A stretch of 64,000 bases of DNA. Source: Lentzea albida. GTDB lineage: Bacteria > Actinomycetota > Actinomycetes > Mycobacteriales > Pseudonocardiaceae. The notes beneath the pieces are model-generated. The model made no database searches, was not told the origin of the DNA, and was given only the letters and a program-made list of their open reading frames with translations. Below, one piece after another: positions 17,715-26,900 of the stretch. The stretch is from contig NZ_FOFV01000014.1 of assembly GCF_900111005.1 (NCBI RefSeq), positions 62,001 through 126,000 on the forward strand. The letters run 5' to 3'. Every line of letters begins with the position of its first letter. The first letter of the stretch is position 1. Position numbers and translations under genes: made by a program.

Positions 17715-18455
17715 GTGACCGGTCAGATCGTCCGCCACGCCGCCCAGGTCGAGGCCGTGCGCGTGCGGTTCGCGGCCGTGCACGAGGCCAGCGCGGTCGT
17801 CGTGGGCGACGAGACCGTCTACGGGCGGCTGTGCCGGTGGATCATCGGCACGGTGCTGGAGAAGCACGCCCGGCAGGACGAGCTGGTCTCCTACGTCGAG
17901 GAGAACCTGCGGCTGATCGTCGCCGGCCTGCACGACCTCTACGGGGTACGGCGGCCGCAACCGGATCCCGTGCGCGAGGCCGCCGTGCCGTCGCTGGTGG
18001 CGCCGGTCGAGGACTCGGCGCGGGCGGCGATGGAGCGGATCGGGCCGTTGCGGGAGGTGCTGGACGACCTCACCGGGCTGCCCGACGTCATCGCCGCGCA
18101 CGCCACGACCTGGTACAACATCGCGGCCGAGCAGCGGGCCATGGCCGAGGAGCTCGAGGCGTTCCTGGAGCACGACGTCCCCGCGTGGACCGGCGCCGAG
18201 GAGCACGTGCGGCTGATGGGCCACAACGTCGAGGCGATCCGGGGGCTCGCGTCGGTGTCGGCGGCGTTCGGGGAGATCACCGAGAGCGTCGGGGTGCTCG
18301 TCGCGCAGACCCGGCGGCTCGTGCGGGAGCTGGTGATCGGCCTGGCCGTGGCGCCGTCGGAGGCGACGCTGTGGCGGCTGGCGTGCCGGATCGCGGTGTA
18401 CGGAGTGGCGCTGGAGGCCACCCTCACGCAGCTGGAGAACCGGCTCGACGGCTAG
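17715..18455 (+). CDS. Helical WXG100/ESX-like protein candidate
   Basis: Predicted 246 residues, GTG start with GGGGGAG directly upstream. It is helical throughout, without signal peptide or membrane segment. The middle (about residues 90-210: SARAAMERIGPLREVLDDL, TTWYNIAAEQRAMAEELEAF, VPAWTGAEEHVRL) has the long amphipathic helix pairs and a turn containing tryptophan and glycine (AWTG) seen in WXG100/PPE-like substrates of type VII secretion in actinobacteria. No partner gene or ESX machinery is in the window, so this is a resemblance only. Its TAG overlaps the stop of the convergent small membrane gene within CTAG. Confidence 0.55.
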   Translation: MTGQIVRHAAQVEAVRVRFAAVHEASAVVVGDETVYGRLCRWIIGTVLEKHARQDELVSYVEENLRLIVAGLHDLYGVRRPQPDPVREAAVPSLVAPVEDSARAAMERIGPLREVLDDLTGLPDVIAAHATTWYNIAAEQRAMAEELEAFLEHDVPAWTGAEEHVRLMGHNVEAIRGLASVSAAFGEITESVGVLVAQTRRLVRELVIGLAVAPSEATLWRLACRIAVYGVALEATLTQLENRLDG

Positions 18456-18664
18456 GCCCTGCGGGCCCGGCGGCGGGCGATCTGCGGCAGGAACCACATG
18501 TAGACGCCCGTTCCCATCAGGACGAACAGCGGCAGCAGCGGCACGTACGACACCCACACCGCCTCGGCGTTCACGGTGAGCGCGACCGCGGTGAACACCA
18601 CGGTGGCCATGAAGACCATGCTCACGACGCGGTGGAACTGGCGGATTCCCTTGCTACCGGCCAT
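18452..18664 (-). CDS. Two-pass small membrane protein
   Basis: Predicted 70 residues with two hydrophobic segments separated by a short loop (AEAVWVSYVP) and a strongly basic C-terminus (RRRARRA), suggesting a cytoplasmic tail. GGGAGGA lies 6 bases before the ATG. I do not recognise the family. It diverges from the large LuxR-type regulator gene. Confidence 0.6.
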   Translation of the reverse strand: MAGSKGIRQFHRVVSMVFMATVVFTAVALTVNAEAVWVSYVPLLPLFVLMGTGVYMWFLPQIARRRARRA

Positions 18665-18753
18665 TTCTCTGTCCTCCCTGGATGGTGGTGAGGACCACGG
18701 TAGGACCGGGTGCCCTGCGCCGCTTCTCGATTCCTGACCGGCTGGTCCACGAG

Positions 18754-18759
18754 TACCCT
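18754..18759 (+). promoter_or_regulatory. Candidate -10 box (leaderless) for LAL regulator
   Basis: TACCCT lies 8 bases before the ATG at 18768, with no ribosome-binding site between. Confidence 0.35.
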
Positions 18760-18767
18760 CGGGCGCC

Positions 18768-21509
18768 ATGCAGTCCCCGGTGCTGGTCGGTCGCGCGGAG
18801 GAGACCTCCGCACTGCGGGCGGCGGTCACGAGGGCCGAGCACGGTCGTGGCGGCGCGGTGTTCCTGGTGGGGGAACCCGGGATCGGCAAGTCGCGGCTGG
18901 CGTCCGAGACCGCCGGGCACGCGTCGCGACGCGGGTTGCGGGTGCTGAAGGGGCGCGCGAGCCGCGCGGTGCCGCTCAGGGCCTTGTGCGAGGCGGTCCT
19001 GTCAGCGTTCCGCAGAGGCGGGGCACCGGACGAGACGCAGCTCGGCGCGTACCTGCCCGTGCTGCTGCGGATGACGCCGGACGCGCCCGCGGGCGTGCCG
19101 GACCCGGCGGTCGTCAGGGCCGAGGCGGTGCTGCGGTTGCTCACGGCGGAGAAGACCGTTCTGCTGCTGGAAGATCTGCACGAGGCGGATGACGAGACGC
19201 TGGCCGTCGTCGACTACCTGCTCGACAACCTCGCGGACGCGCCGGTGCTGTTGCTCGCCACGACGCGGCCGCATCCCGAAGGCGCGCAACGACTCGTGGA
19301 CGCGGCCACCGCGCGGCGCACCGCCACGACGCTGCGGCTCACCGGGCTGGGCGCCGCCGAGGTCGCCGAGCTCGCCCGCCACTGCCTGGGCGAACCGGTG
19401 CCGGACGACGTGGTGCGGCAGCTGGTCGCGGTCTCGGACGGAGTGCCGTTCGTCGTGGAGGAGCTGCTCGACGGCGACCTGCGGGCCGTGCCCCCGACAG
19501 TCGCGGCGGCCACGCTCCAGCGGGTCGACGCGCTCGGACCTGGGAGCAGGGCGGTGCTGGAGGCCGCCGCGCTCTTCGGCCGGACGTTCCCGCTCGACGT
19601 CGTCGCTGCCGTCGTGGACAGCGCGGACGTGTCGGAGGCGGTGCTGGAGGCCGAGCGCGCGCAGCTCCTGCACGGCCACCAGTTCCGGCACGCGCTGACC
19701 GCCGACGCGATCACGGGGCGGATGACGCCGACCGCGCGGGCGGCGCTCGCCCGCAGAGCCGCCGAGGCCGCGGAGGCTTTGCGGCCCGGCGAACCGGAGC
19801 TCGTCGCGGAGCTGTGGGAGGCGGGCGGTGAGACCGCGAAGGCCGTGCGGTGCCTGGTGCGGGCCGGACGGCACGCGGGGGCGCTCGGCCGGTTCGGCAT
19901 CGCCGTCGAACTGCTCGAACGCGGGCAGGCGCTGACGGACGAACCGGACCTCGCCGCGGACCTGCTCGACGCGCTCGCCGCCGTGCTGCCGCTGGCCGCG
20001 GTCGTGGTCCCCGCCGACAACGGGGCGAGGGCCTTCGCGCTGGGAGAACGACTGCAGCAGTCGCTGACCGAGTCGCACGCCGAGCCTCGGCGCCGCGGCG
20101 CCGTCCGGCTCGCGCAGGCCAGGGTCGCCGCCGTCGCCGGTCAGTGGGAACGAGGTCTCGACCTGCTGGAGACGGCCGGGGAGACCTCGCCGGCCGTCGA
20201 CGTCGTCAAGGCCGCGCTGCTGCTCGGCCTCAACCAGCTCGACCTGCTGCCCAAGGCCCGCGCCCTGGCCGAGCGCGCCGCCGCCACGGGCACCCCGGAG
20301 ATCGTCTGCGAGGCCCTCGAGGTGCTCACCCGCTGCACGCGGGGGCAGGACCTGGCCGAGGCGCGCCAGCACGTCCAGCGCTGGCTCCGGACGGCCGAGC
20401 AGCACGGGCTCGCGGCGTGGCGGCTGCGGGCGTTGCTGGAGCTGGGCATCACCGACAAGTACCTGACGACCGGCGTCGGCACCCTGCTCGCCGCCCGGCA
20501 GGCCGCGCTCGACACCGGCGCGATCGTCATCCTGATCGCCGCCGACCTGCATCTGGGCGCCACGTACCTGGTCCGCGGTGAGTACGAGAAGTCCGCGTGG
20601 CACGGCGCGAGCGCGGGGGAGGCGGCCGGGAAGCTGGGGCTGCACGCCCTCGGGGGTCTCGCCGTCGCGATCGAGGCGGGCATCGCGGCCGTGCACGGCG
20701 ACAGGAGGGCGACCGACCGGGCGCTGGCGCGGCTGCGCGACCACGGGGAGTCCGAGGAGATCTGGTCGTACAGCTCGGCGGTCTGCGCGCTGATGGAGGA
20801 GCGGTACGACCGGGCGCTGGCCGAGTTCGACGAGGTGGAGAAGGCCGTCGTGGAACCGCGCATCCTCCGCGGCACCTTCTACCAGGGGCCGCGGCTGCTG
20901 GTCCGGGTCGCGCTCGGCCTCGCCGGTCGACCCGAGTTCGACCGGCTCGCCGAGTCGCACCTCTCGCAGGTCCAGCTGCACCGCACGTACTTCGCGTGGA
21001 GCCGCGCGATCCTGCTGGGCCGCGAGGGCCGCACGGCCGAGGCGAACGCCGCCGCGGCCGAGGCACTCGACCTGAGCAAGGGCCTCGGTCTGCCCCGGTA
21101 CCTGGGCCTGCGGCTGGCCGGCCCGCGGGCGCTGGCGGACGGCTGGGGCGAGCCGCTGGAGTGGCTGGGCGAGGCCGAGGAGTACTTCCACCAGCTCGGC
21201 GTGCCCGCCGTCGCCGCCGCGTGCCGGGCGGTGCTGCGCGAGGCGGGCGCACCGAAGCAACGCCGCCGCCGCGACCACGAGACCGTGCCCGCAGCGCTGC
21301 GCAAAGCGGGCGTCACCGTCCGCGAGTACGAGGTGCTGTGCCTGGTCGTCGAACGGTTCGGCAACGCCGAGATCGCCGAGCGGCTCTTCCTGTCCCCGCG
21401 GACGGTCGAACGCCACGTCGCGAGCCTCAAGGCCCGCACTGGACGCCGGACCCGTGCCGACCTGATCAGCCACGCCCGCCCGTCAATTGGGGGCTCCACC
21501 CCCATGTGA
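18768..21509 (+). CDS. LAL-family LuxR regulator
   Basis: Predicted 913 residues, the usual size of large ATP-binding LuxR regulators (MalT-like). The N-terminal AAA-type ATPase has Walker A GEPGIGKSR near residue 36 and Walker B VLLLEDLHEAD near 126. A long helical TPR-like sensor region fills about 300-840, and the LuxR helix-turn-helix (VTVREYEVLCLVVERFGNAE, then SPRTVERHVASLKARTGRRT) is C-terminal. Such proteins often control secondary-metabolite clusters. The indigoidine operon starts about 6 kb downstream on the other strand, so it is a possible, unproven, target. A stem-loop follows the gene. Confidence 0.9.
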   Translation: MQSPVLVGRAEETSALRAAVTRAEHGRGGAVFLVGEPGIGKSRLASETAGHASRRGLRVLKGRASRAVPLRALCEAVLSAFRRGGAPDETQLGAYLPVLLRMTPDAPAGVPDPAVVRAEAVLRLLTAEKTVLLLEDLHEADDETLAVVDYLLDNLADAPVLLLATTRPHPEGAQRLVDAATARRTATTLRLTGLGAAEVAELARHCLGEPVPDDVVRQLVAVSDGVPFVVEELLDGDLRAVPPTVAAATLQRVDALGPGSRAVLEAAALFGRTFPLDVVAAVVDSADVSEAVLEAERAQLLHGHQFRHALTADAITGRMTPTARAALARRAAEAAEALRPGEPELVAELWEAGGETAKAVRCLVRAGRHAGALGRFGIAVELLERGQALTDEPDLAADLLDALAAVLPLAAVVVPADNGARAFALGERLQQSLTESHAEPRRRGAVRLAQARVAAVAGQWERGLDLLETAGETSPAVDVVKAALLLGLNQLDLLPKARALAERAAATGTPEIVCEALEVLTRCTRGQDLAEARQHVQRWLRTAEQHGLAAWRLRALLELGITDKYLTTGVGTLLAARQAALDTGAIVILIAADLHLGATYLVRGEYEKSAWHGASAGEAAGKLGLHALGGLAVAIEAGIAAVHGDRRATDRALARLRDHGESEEIWSYSSAVCALMEERYDRALAEFDEVEKAVVEPRILRGTFYQGPRLLVRVALGLAGRPEFDRLAESHLSQVQLHRTYFAWSRAILLGREGRTAEANAAAAEALDLSKGLGLPRYLGLRLAGPRALADGWGEPLEWLGEAEEYFHQLGVPAVAAACRAVLREAGAPKQRRRRDHETVPAALRKAGVTVREYEVLCLVVERFGNAEIAERLFLSPRTVERHVASLKARTGRRTRADLISHARPSIGGSTPM

Positions 21510-21543
21510 GGGTCCTGAGCAGCGGGAAGACTCCACGATCAGC

Positions 21544-21581
21544 CGGCGGCGCCGAACTCGGAGGGGTGTTCGGCGCCGCCG
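21544..21581 (+). terminator. Stem-loop after LAL regulator gene
   Basis: Perfect 14-bp stem CGGCGGCGCCGAAC / GTTCGGCGCCGCCG with a 10-base loop, 34 bases after the stop codon. Confidence 0.75.
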
Positions 21582-21680
21582 AGACCCATGCCGGAAAATC
21601 TCCTGGCGCGAGATGTCGATTCCCGCCATCTCCCGTTCGACGCATTGATGACAGCAAGCGCGAACACCAAGGAGAACCAG

Positions 21681-22253
21681 ATGCGCACCCTCATCGCCAC
21701 CGCTTTCGTCTCCCTCGACGGCGTCGTCGAGGCACCCGGTGGCGAGCCCGGCCACCGCAGCTCCGGCTGGACCTTCAAGGACATCGAGTTCGACGAGGCC
21801 GCCTACGAGATCAAGGGCCGTGAGCAGGAGGAGGCCACGGCGATGATGATGGGCCGGGTCAGCTACGAGGCGTTCTCCCCGGTGTGGCCGACGCTCGACT
21901 ACTTCCCGCAGTACAACGTGATGCCGAAGTTCGTCGTCTCCAGCACGCTGGAGGAAGACCAGCTGGTCGACAACTGGGGCGACATCACGATCCTGCGGTC
22001 GCTCGACGACGTGGCCGCGCTGAAGGAGACCGAGGGCGGCCCGATCTCCATCCACGGCAGCGCGACGCTGAACCGCAACCTCTCCGACGCGGGCCTGATC
22101 GACCGCTACCACCTGCTGGTGTTCCCGGTGCTGCTCGGCGCGGGCAAGCGGCTGTTCAGCGAGACCGACAAGGACAAGCAGCTGCTGAAGGTCGTCGAGA
22201 GCGAGTCGTACTCGAACGGCATCCAGAAGCTGGTCTACGAAGTCGTGCGCTGA
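21681..22253 (+). CDS. Dihydrofolate-reductase-like (RibD C-terminal) protein
   Basis: Predicted 190 residues of the RibD C-terminal/DHFR superfamily common in actinobacteria. Visible family features are the start LIATAFVSLDGVVEAPGG, MMMGRVSYEAF, KFVVSSTL, the glycine-containing ISIHGSATLNRNL and YHLLVFPVLLGAGKRLF. Members are NADPH-dependent reductases, mostly of unknown substrate. ATG 21681 is preferred over an ATG at 21588 because AAGGAGA lies just before it and relatives begin here. The 3' end overlaps the convergent HAD phosphatase gene by 19 bases. Confidence 0.85.
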   Translation: MRTLIATAFVSLDGVVEAPGGEPGHRSSGWTFKDIEFDEAAYEIKGREQEEATAMMMGRVSYEAFSPVWPTLDYFPQYNVMPKFVVSSTLEEDQLVDNWGDITILRSLDDVAALKETEGGPISIHGSATLNRNLSDAGLIDRYHLLVFPVLLGAGKRLFSETDKDKQLLKVVESESYSNGIQKLVYEVVR

Positions 22254-22900
22254 ACGGCGGCCACCGCCTCGCCGAACGAACCGGCGAGGCAGGTGGGTTC
22301 CGCGCTGAGCAGCTGGTCGACGCCGTGCACCCCGTAGGTGACAGCGACGGACGACATCCCGGCACCGTGCGCCATGTCGATGTCGTACGTCGTGTCGCCG
22401 ACCATCACGGCGTTGCGCGGCGCCACCCCGAGCCGGTCCAGCACGAGCAGACCGGCACCGGGGTCGGGCTTCGGGTGCGCGACCTCGTCCGCCCCGACGA
22501 CGACGGAGAACTCGTCGCGCAGGCCGGCCGCCGTGAGCAGCTCCTCGGCGGGCGCGATGAACCTGTTCGTCGCCACGGCGAGCAGGAAGCCGTTGTCCCG
22601 CAACGACCTCAGCCCGTCGTACACGCCGGGGAACACGAGCCCGGTCGCCACCGGCAGCACGATCTTGCGGAACGTCGGCCGGTAGAGGTCGACGCACCGG
22701 GACACCACCGGCTCGTCCTCGGGCACGCCGAGGACCTTCGCGAACGCGGCCGGCAGGCCGAGGCCGATCGTGCCGCGGATCGTCGGGGAGTCCGCGGTGG
22801 GCAGGTCGAGCTGGGCGAACACGGCGGCGAACGTCGTGACGATCCCGCGCGGGGTGTCGACGAGCGTGCCGTCGAGGTCGAAGATCGCGCACCGTCTCAT
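22235..22900 (-). CDS. HAD phosphatase (IndB-type) of indigoidine operon
   Basis: Predicted 221 residues. Haloacid dehalogenase fold with motif I FDLDGTLVDT near the N-terminus (nucleophile Asp and general-acid Asp), motif II in LAVATNR, and motifs III/IV in KPDPGAGLL and MVGDTTYDIDMA. Related proteins are 5'-monophosphate phosphatases such as phosphoglycolate phosphatase. HAD proteins of this type (IndB) accompany indigoidine synthetases, and in minimycin clusters the phosphatase acts on a C-nucleotide. It overlaps the IndA-like gene by 4 bases (ATGA) and ends the operon, overlapping the convergent DHFR-like gene. Confidence 0.85.
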   Translation of the reverse strand: MRRCAIFDLDGTLVDTPRGIVTTFAAVFAQLDLPTADSPTIRGTIGLGLPAAFAKVLGVPEDEPVVSRCVDLYRPTFRKIVLPVATGLVFPGVYDGLRSLRDNGFLLAVATNRFIAPAEELLTAAGLRDEFSVVVGADEVAHPKPDPGAGLLVLDRLGVAPRNAVMVGDTTYDIDMAHGAGMSSVAVTYGVHGVDQLLSAEPTCLAGSFGEAVAAVQRTTS

Positions 22901-23664
22901 CCGGAGAACTCCTTCGCGTGGGCGGCGGCCAGCTCTCCCGCGACCTCGGCGACGGTGACCAGCACCGCGGCGTCCTCCTTGGAGAACGTGGAGGTGTCCT
23001 CGGTGCCGTCGACCTCGTCCGAGGCCTTGGTCGGGGTGGTGACGACGAACGAGCCGCGGTTGCCGAGGGCCCAGTGCGCCTCGACGGCCCTGACCAGCAC
23101 CCGGAGGTCGTCGACGCGGTGCGGGCTGCGCAGTCCGCTGGAGACGCGGAGGTGGCCCGGGAAGTCGTCGGACCGGTAGGCCACGACCGGAACGCCCTGC
23201 GACTCCAGGAACTCCAGCGCGGCACGGGGATCGTTCTCCGCGCCCGCGCAGACCACCACGACCCCGGACCGCGTGAGGTGCACGAGGTCCGCGCCGATCG
23301 TGGCCGAGGACACGAACTTCAGCCCCGCGAGCGCGGCCGCGACCACCGACGACGAGACGGTCGTCGCGGCCGGCGTCCCGTGGGCCAGCACGACCGGGAG
23401 GTCCCGGCCGCCGACGACCGGAACCGCCCGCGCGGAGGCGAACCTGTCGAGGTCGACGTCCGAGAGGCCGACGAGGATCCGTCCCTTGTCGACACCGATC
23501 GTGGCCGGCACCGACCCGCTCGCCCGGATCGCGTCCTCGGCCCGGCGCGCGGTCTCGGCACCGTCCGGGCCGCGGGTGATCACGCCCGACGGGAGCGCCA
23601 CGACGGGCTGGCCCGCCGTGACCGCCTCGGCCACTTCCTCGCAGTACACCAGCGGAATGCGCAT
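22897..23664 (-). CDS. Degenerate PsuG/IndA-family protein
   Basis: Predicted 255 residues, clearly in the pseudouridine-5'-phosphate glycosidase (Indigoidine_A) family: GQPVVALPSGVITRG, VPATIGVDKGRILVGLS, GRDLPVVLAHG, TTVSSSVVAAALAGLKF and VVVVCAGA. Compared with E. coli PsuG recalled from memory (312 residues), the key residues are changed: Glu31 is Pro (ALPSG for ALEST), Lys93 aligns with Val, the Schiff-base Lys166 is Glu (VVCAGAEN for VVCAGAKS), and the loop before the metal Asp149 is shortened by a dozen residues. Asp149 itself remains in GADL. It is therefore probably not a working glycosidase. ATG at 23664, 7 bases after the tautomerase gene. Confidence 0.85.
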   Translation of the reverse strand: MRIPLVYCEEVAEAVTAGQPVVALPSGVITRGPDGAETARRAEDAIRASGSVPATIGVDKGRILVGLSDVDLDRFASARAVPVVGGRDLPVVLAHGTPAATTVSSSVVAAALAGLKFVSSATIGADLVHLTRSGVVVVCAGAENDPRAALEFLESQGVPVVAYRSDDFPGHLRVSSGLRSPHRVDDLRVLVRAVEAHWALGNRGSFVVTTPTKASDEVDGTEDTSTFSKEDAAVLVTVAEVAGELAAAHAKEFSG

Positions 23665-23671
23665 CGGCACC

Positions 23672-23896
23672 TCAGTAGGTCGGGGTCTTGCGCAGGAGTT
23701 CCTTGCGTTCCACGATCTCCGGCGCGTAGACCTGGTCCTGCCACGCCTGCGGGTCGACGGGTTCCAGCGCGATGGACACGACGCCCTCGTCACAGCCGAA
23801 CGCGCGCGTCACCGCCCCGGTGATGGCCGCGACCAGCTCGGACGCCTGCTCTTCGTTGAGCGGGGCAGGGAAGTGCTTGATGTTCACGTGCGGCAT
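23672..23896 (-). CDS. PptA-like 4-oxalocrotonate tautomerase
   Basis: Predicted 74 residues with the tautomerase hallmark of a proline directly after the start methionine (MPHVNIKHFPAPLNEEQ). It resembles E. coli PptA in length and in the pattern SIALEPVDPQAWQDQVY. The small beta-alpha-beta subunit forms oligomers with the N-terminal proline as base. It is the second gene of the indC operon, 10 bases after it, with GAGGAG upstream. Indigoidine formation is thought to pass through an amino-pyridinedione that tautomerises before dimerising, so a tautomerase is plausible here. I cannot say it is standard in such clusters. Confidence 0.85.
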   Translation of the reverse strand: MPHVNIKHFPAPLNEEQASELVAAITGAVTRAFGCDEGVVSIALEPVDPQAWQDQVYAPEIVERKELLRKTPTY

Positions 23897-23906
23897 GCCG
23901 GACTCC

Positions 23907-26900
23907 TCACGACTGGCCTCCCGTGATGGCGAGGGTGACGGCTTTGGTGACGGCCGCGATCAGTTCGGCCATCTGGTCGGCGGACAGCACCACCGGCACG
24001 CGGTCGGCCTCCTGGCGCACCGCGGCGCGGCGCCGCATCGACGTGAGCAGCTCGTCGACGTCGGGCTCGCGCAGCAGGCTGTAGTGGTCGGCCTCGAGCT
24101 CGACGACGACCGGGCCGTCGGCGGAGAAGCCCTCGCTGCCCTCGATGAACGAGTAGTCGTCGCCCCGCGCCTTGAAGATGGTGAGCGGCGCGGAGATCGT
24201 GCGCTCGGCCAGCTCGCTGAACGTGTACTTGAAGGAGAACGTCTCGGTGACGATCTTCGTGATGCGGCGGACCAGCTCGCGGTCGAGGTCGGGGAACTCG
24301 CCGCTGATGAAGCCGGAGAACGTGTACTCGTCCTTCGAGACCTCCAGGCAGCGGGCGAGGCGCGGGTCGGTGATGCTGCCCGCGAAGACCGAGAACAGGA
24401 TCGTCACGAACGCCCTGTTGCCGAAGGACGCCTCGTCGCTGTCGCGCTCCGACCGGACCTCCGGTGATCCCGGCGCGATCAGGTGGAGGGTCGCGACCTC
24501 CTCGCCCGCCTGCTCCAGCTGGTAGGCCGTCTCGAACGCGACCCGCGCGCCGAAGGAGTAGCCCCACAGCGTGTACGGGCCCTCCGGCTGGACCTTCCTG
24601 ATCGCCTCGATGTCGTTGGCGGCCATCTCGCGGATCGTGCTGTACGGCGTCTCGCCCTCGTTGATGCCGTGCGCCTGCACGCCGTAGAACGGGCGCTCCG
24701 ACCGGCTGGCGAGCGTGCGCAGGTTCATCGGGTAGCCGCCGAGACCGGGCCAGCAGAACACCGGCGGTCCGTCCCCGTTCGCCTGCAACGGGACGAGGCG
24801 GGAGACCGGACCCTCGTGCAGGCCGTCGACCCGGCGCGACAGCTGCTCGATCGTCGGCGACTCGAACAGGACCTGCAACGGCAGGCTGCTGCCGAACTCC
24901 TTGTTGATGCGGTTGACCAGGCCGACCGCGATCAGCGAGTTGCCGCCGGTCTCGAAGAAGTCGTCGTGCGTCGAGACGGTCTCGCGCTTCATCAGCTTCT
25001 TCCACATCTCGCTGATGCGGCGTTCGGTGATGGTGCGCGGCGCGACGAACGGCCGGTCCTGGTCGTCGGCGTCGGTCTTGTCCGACGCCTCCAGGGCCTT
25101 GACGTCGATCTTGCCGTTCGCGGTGACCGGCAGCGCGTCGAGGACCACGACCTTGTTCGGGATCATGTAGTCCGGCAGGAAGTTGACCAGGTCGTCGCGG
25201 ATCAGCTCGGCCGGTCCCTTCATGTGGACGACGTCCTCCTTCATGCCGGGGCTGCGGCGCTGGGCGTAGGAGACCTTGCCGCCCAGGAAGAAGTACGACG
25301 GTCCGGGTTCCTCGCCGATGTCGGTCAGGATGCCGTTGATGCGCCGGGCCGAGGGCAGGTCGTTGTCCGACTTCGAGCTGTAGCCCGACGACATGAACCC
25401 GAGGTCGACGTCGTTGGCGGACAACCGGTGCATGGTCCGGCCGAGGTCGACGTAGCGCCGCCAGTCCTCCGCGGACCTGCTGATCGCGGTGACGCCGAAG
25501 CTCGCCCGCTCGTAGACCGCCTGGTTGATGGCGATGACGTGCTTGCGCAGCACCAGTTCGTCCGACACGCGCTCGAACTCGCCGTCCGAGTACCGGTACT
25601 GGCCGCCGGGCAGGTTCGCGACGCGGCCGGGGTGCGTCTGGACGTAGAGGTCGACGTCGTCCTCGTGGACACCGGTGTACGCGCACAGCTCGAACGTGCC
25701 GAGGTAGTAGTCCTCGTCGGAGACCTCCAGCAGCTCCTTGGTCTCCGGCGTGTGCGCGGCGGCCCGGACGTCGAGGCCGTAGCCCGGCAGGACCTCCTCG
25801 AAGAGCCCGACCATGTGGCCGGTCTCGATCTCGAGCACCTCGAGGATGTTGTTGAGGTACACCGACTCGATGGCGGCCTTGCGTCCGATGAAGTGGAACT
25901 TCGCCTGCGTCCCAACGCTTTCGGCGACCGGCGCGATCAGCACGAGCTGGTGGCGCAGCGGGTGGTAGTAGTACAGCCCGGCCGGCAGGTTCGCGACGTG
26001 GTGCAGTTCCAGGTAGAGCTGGGTCGCGTAGAGCGAACCCGGCGAGGCGTACCCGTACTTCGGCAGCAGGCGCTGGTCGCTGAAGTGCGCGCCGAAGTAG
26101 CGCAGGATCTCGCCCAGCTCCAGGACGTCGACCTTCTCCGGCGCCTTCGAACCGGCACCGGAGGGCTTGCGCTCCAGCAACCGCCGCAGGTCGTCGTCGG
26201 TGACCTGGCCGCCCTCGTAGAAGCGGTAGGACTTGCGCGAGAACACGACTTTGCGTTGCAGGCAGGACGCTTCCTCGCCGGGCAGGTCGACCGTGTGCCG
26301 CCCGCCGAGGTCGTCGCGCACGCCGGGGTTCGAGAGCTGCGCGCGGACCTGCAGGCGGCTGGCCTTCGACTGGTGGTGCGAGCCGGCGTTGCCCTGGTCC
26401 ATCAGGGCGGCTTCCTTGGGGTTCAGCTCGACGCACGCGATCAGGTTCTGGAACCCGGTGCGCTGGTCCTCCTTCACGATCACCGCGGCGTTGCGCACCC
26501 AGTCGTGGGTCTCGATCGCCAGCCGGATCTCGTCCAGCTCGACGCGGTAGCCGCGCAGCTTGACCTGGCTGTCGGCGCGCCCGGCGAACTGCACGGTGCC
26601 GTCGAGGTTCTGCGTCACCAGGTCGCCGGTGCGGAACATGCCGTCCACGAAGCGTTCCCGCGTCAGCTCGGGCTGGTGCAGGTACCCGCGGGCGACCTGG
26701 ACGCCGCCGATGTACAGCTCCCCGATCTCGCCGGGCGTGACCACGTCCCGGTTCTCGTCGAGCACCAGGTAGGTCGTGCCCGCGACAGGAAGGCCGATGG
26801 AGATGGACTTCGGGGCCTCGGCCAGTTCGTCGGGGTCGACCACGTGCGACGACGAGTTGATCGTCGTCTCCGTCGGCCCGTAGACGTTGATGAGCGCGAC

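Noticed and set aside
22897-23664. Pseudouridine catabolism (psuG-type glycosidase with phosphatase).
   Set aside because: Catalytic residues are missing, no pseudouridine kinase or nucleoside transporter is near, and the operon starts with an indigoidine synthetase.
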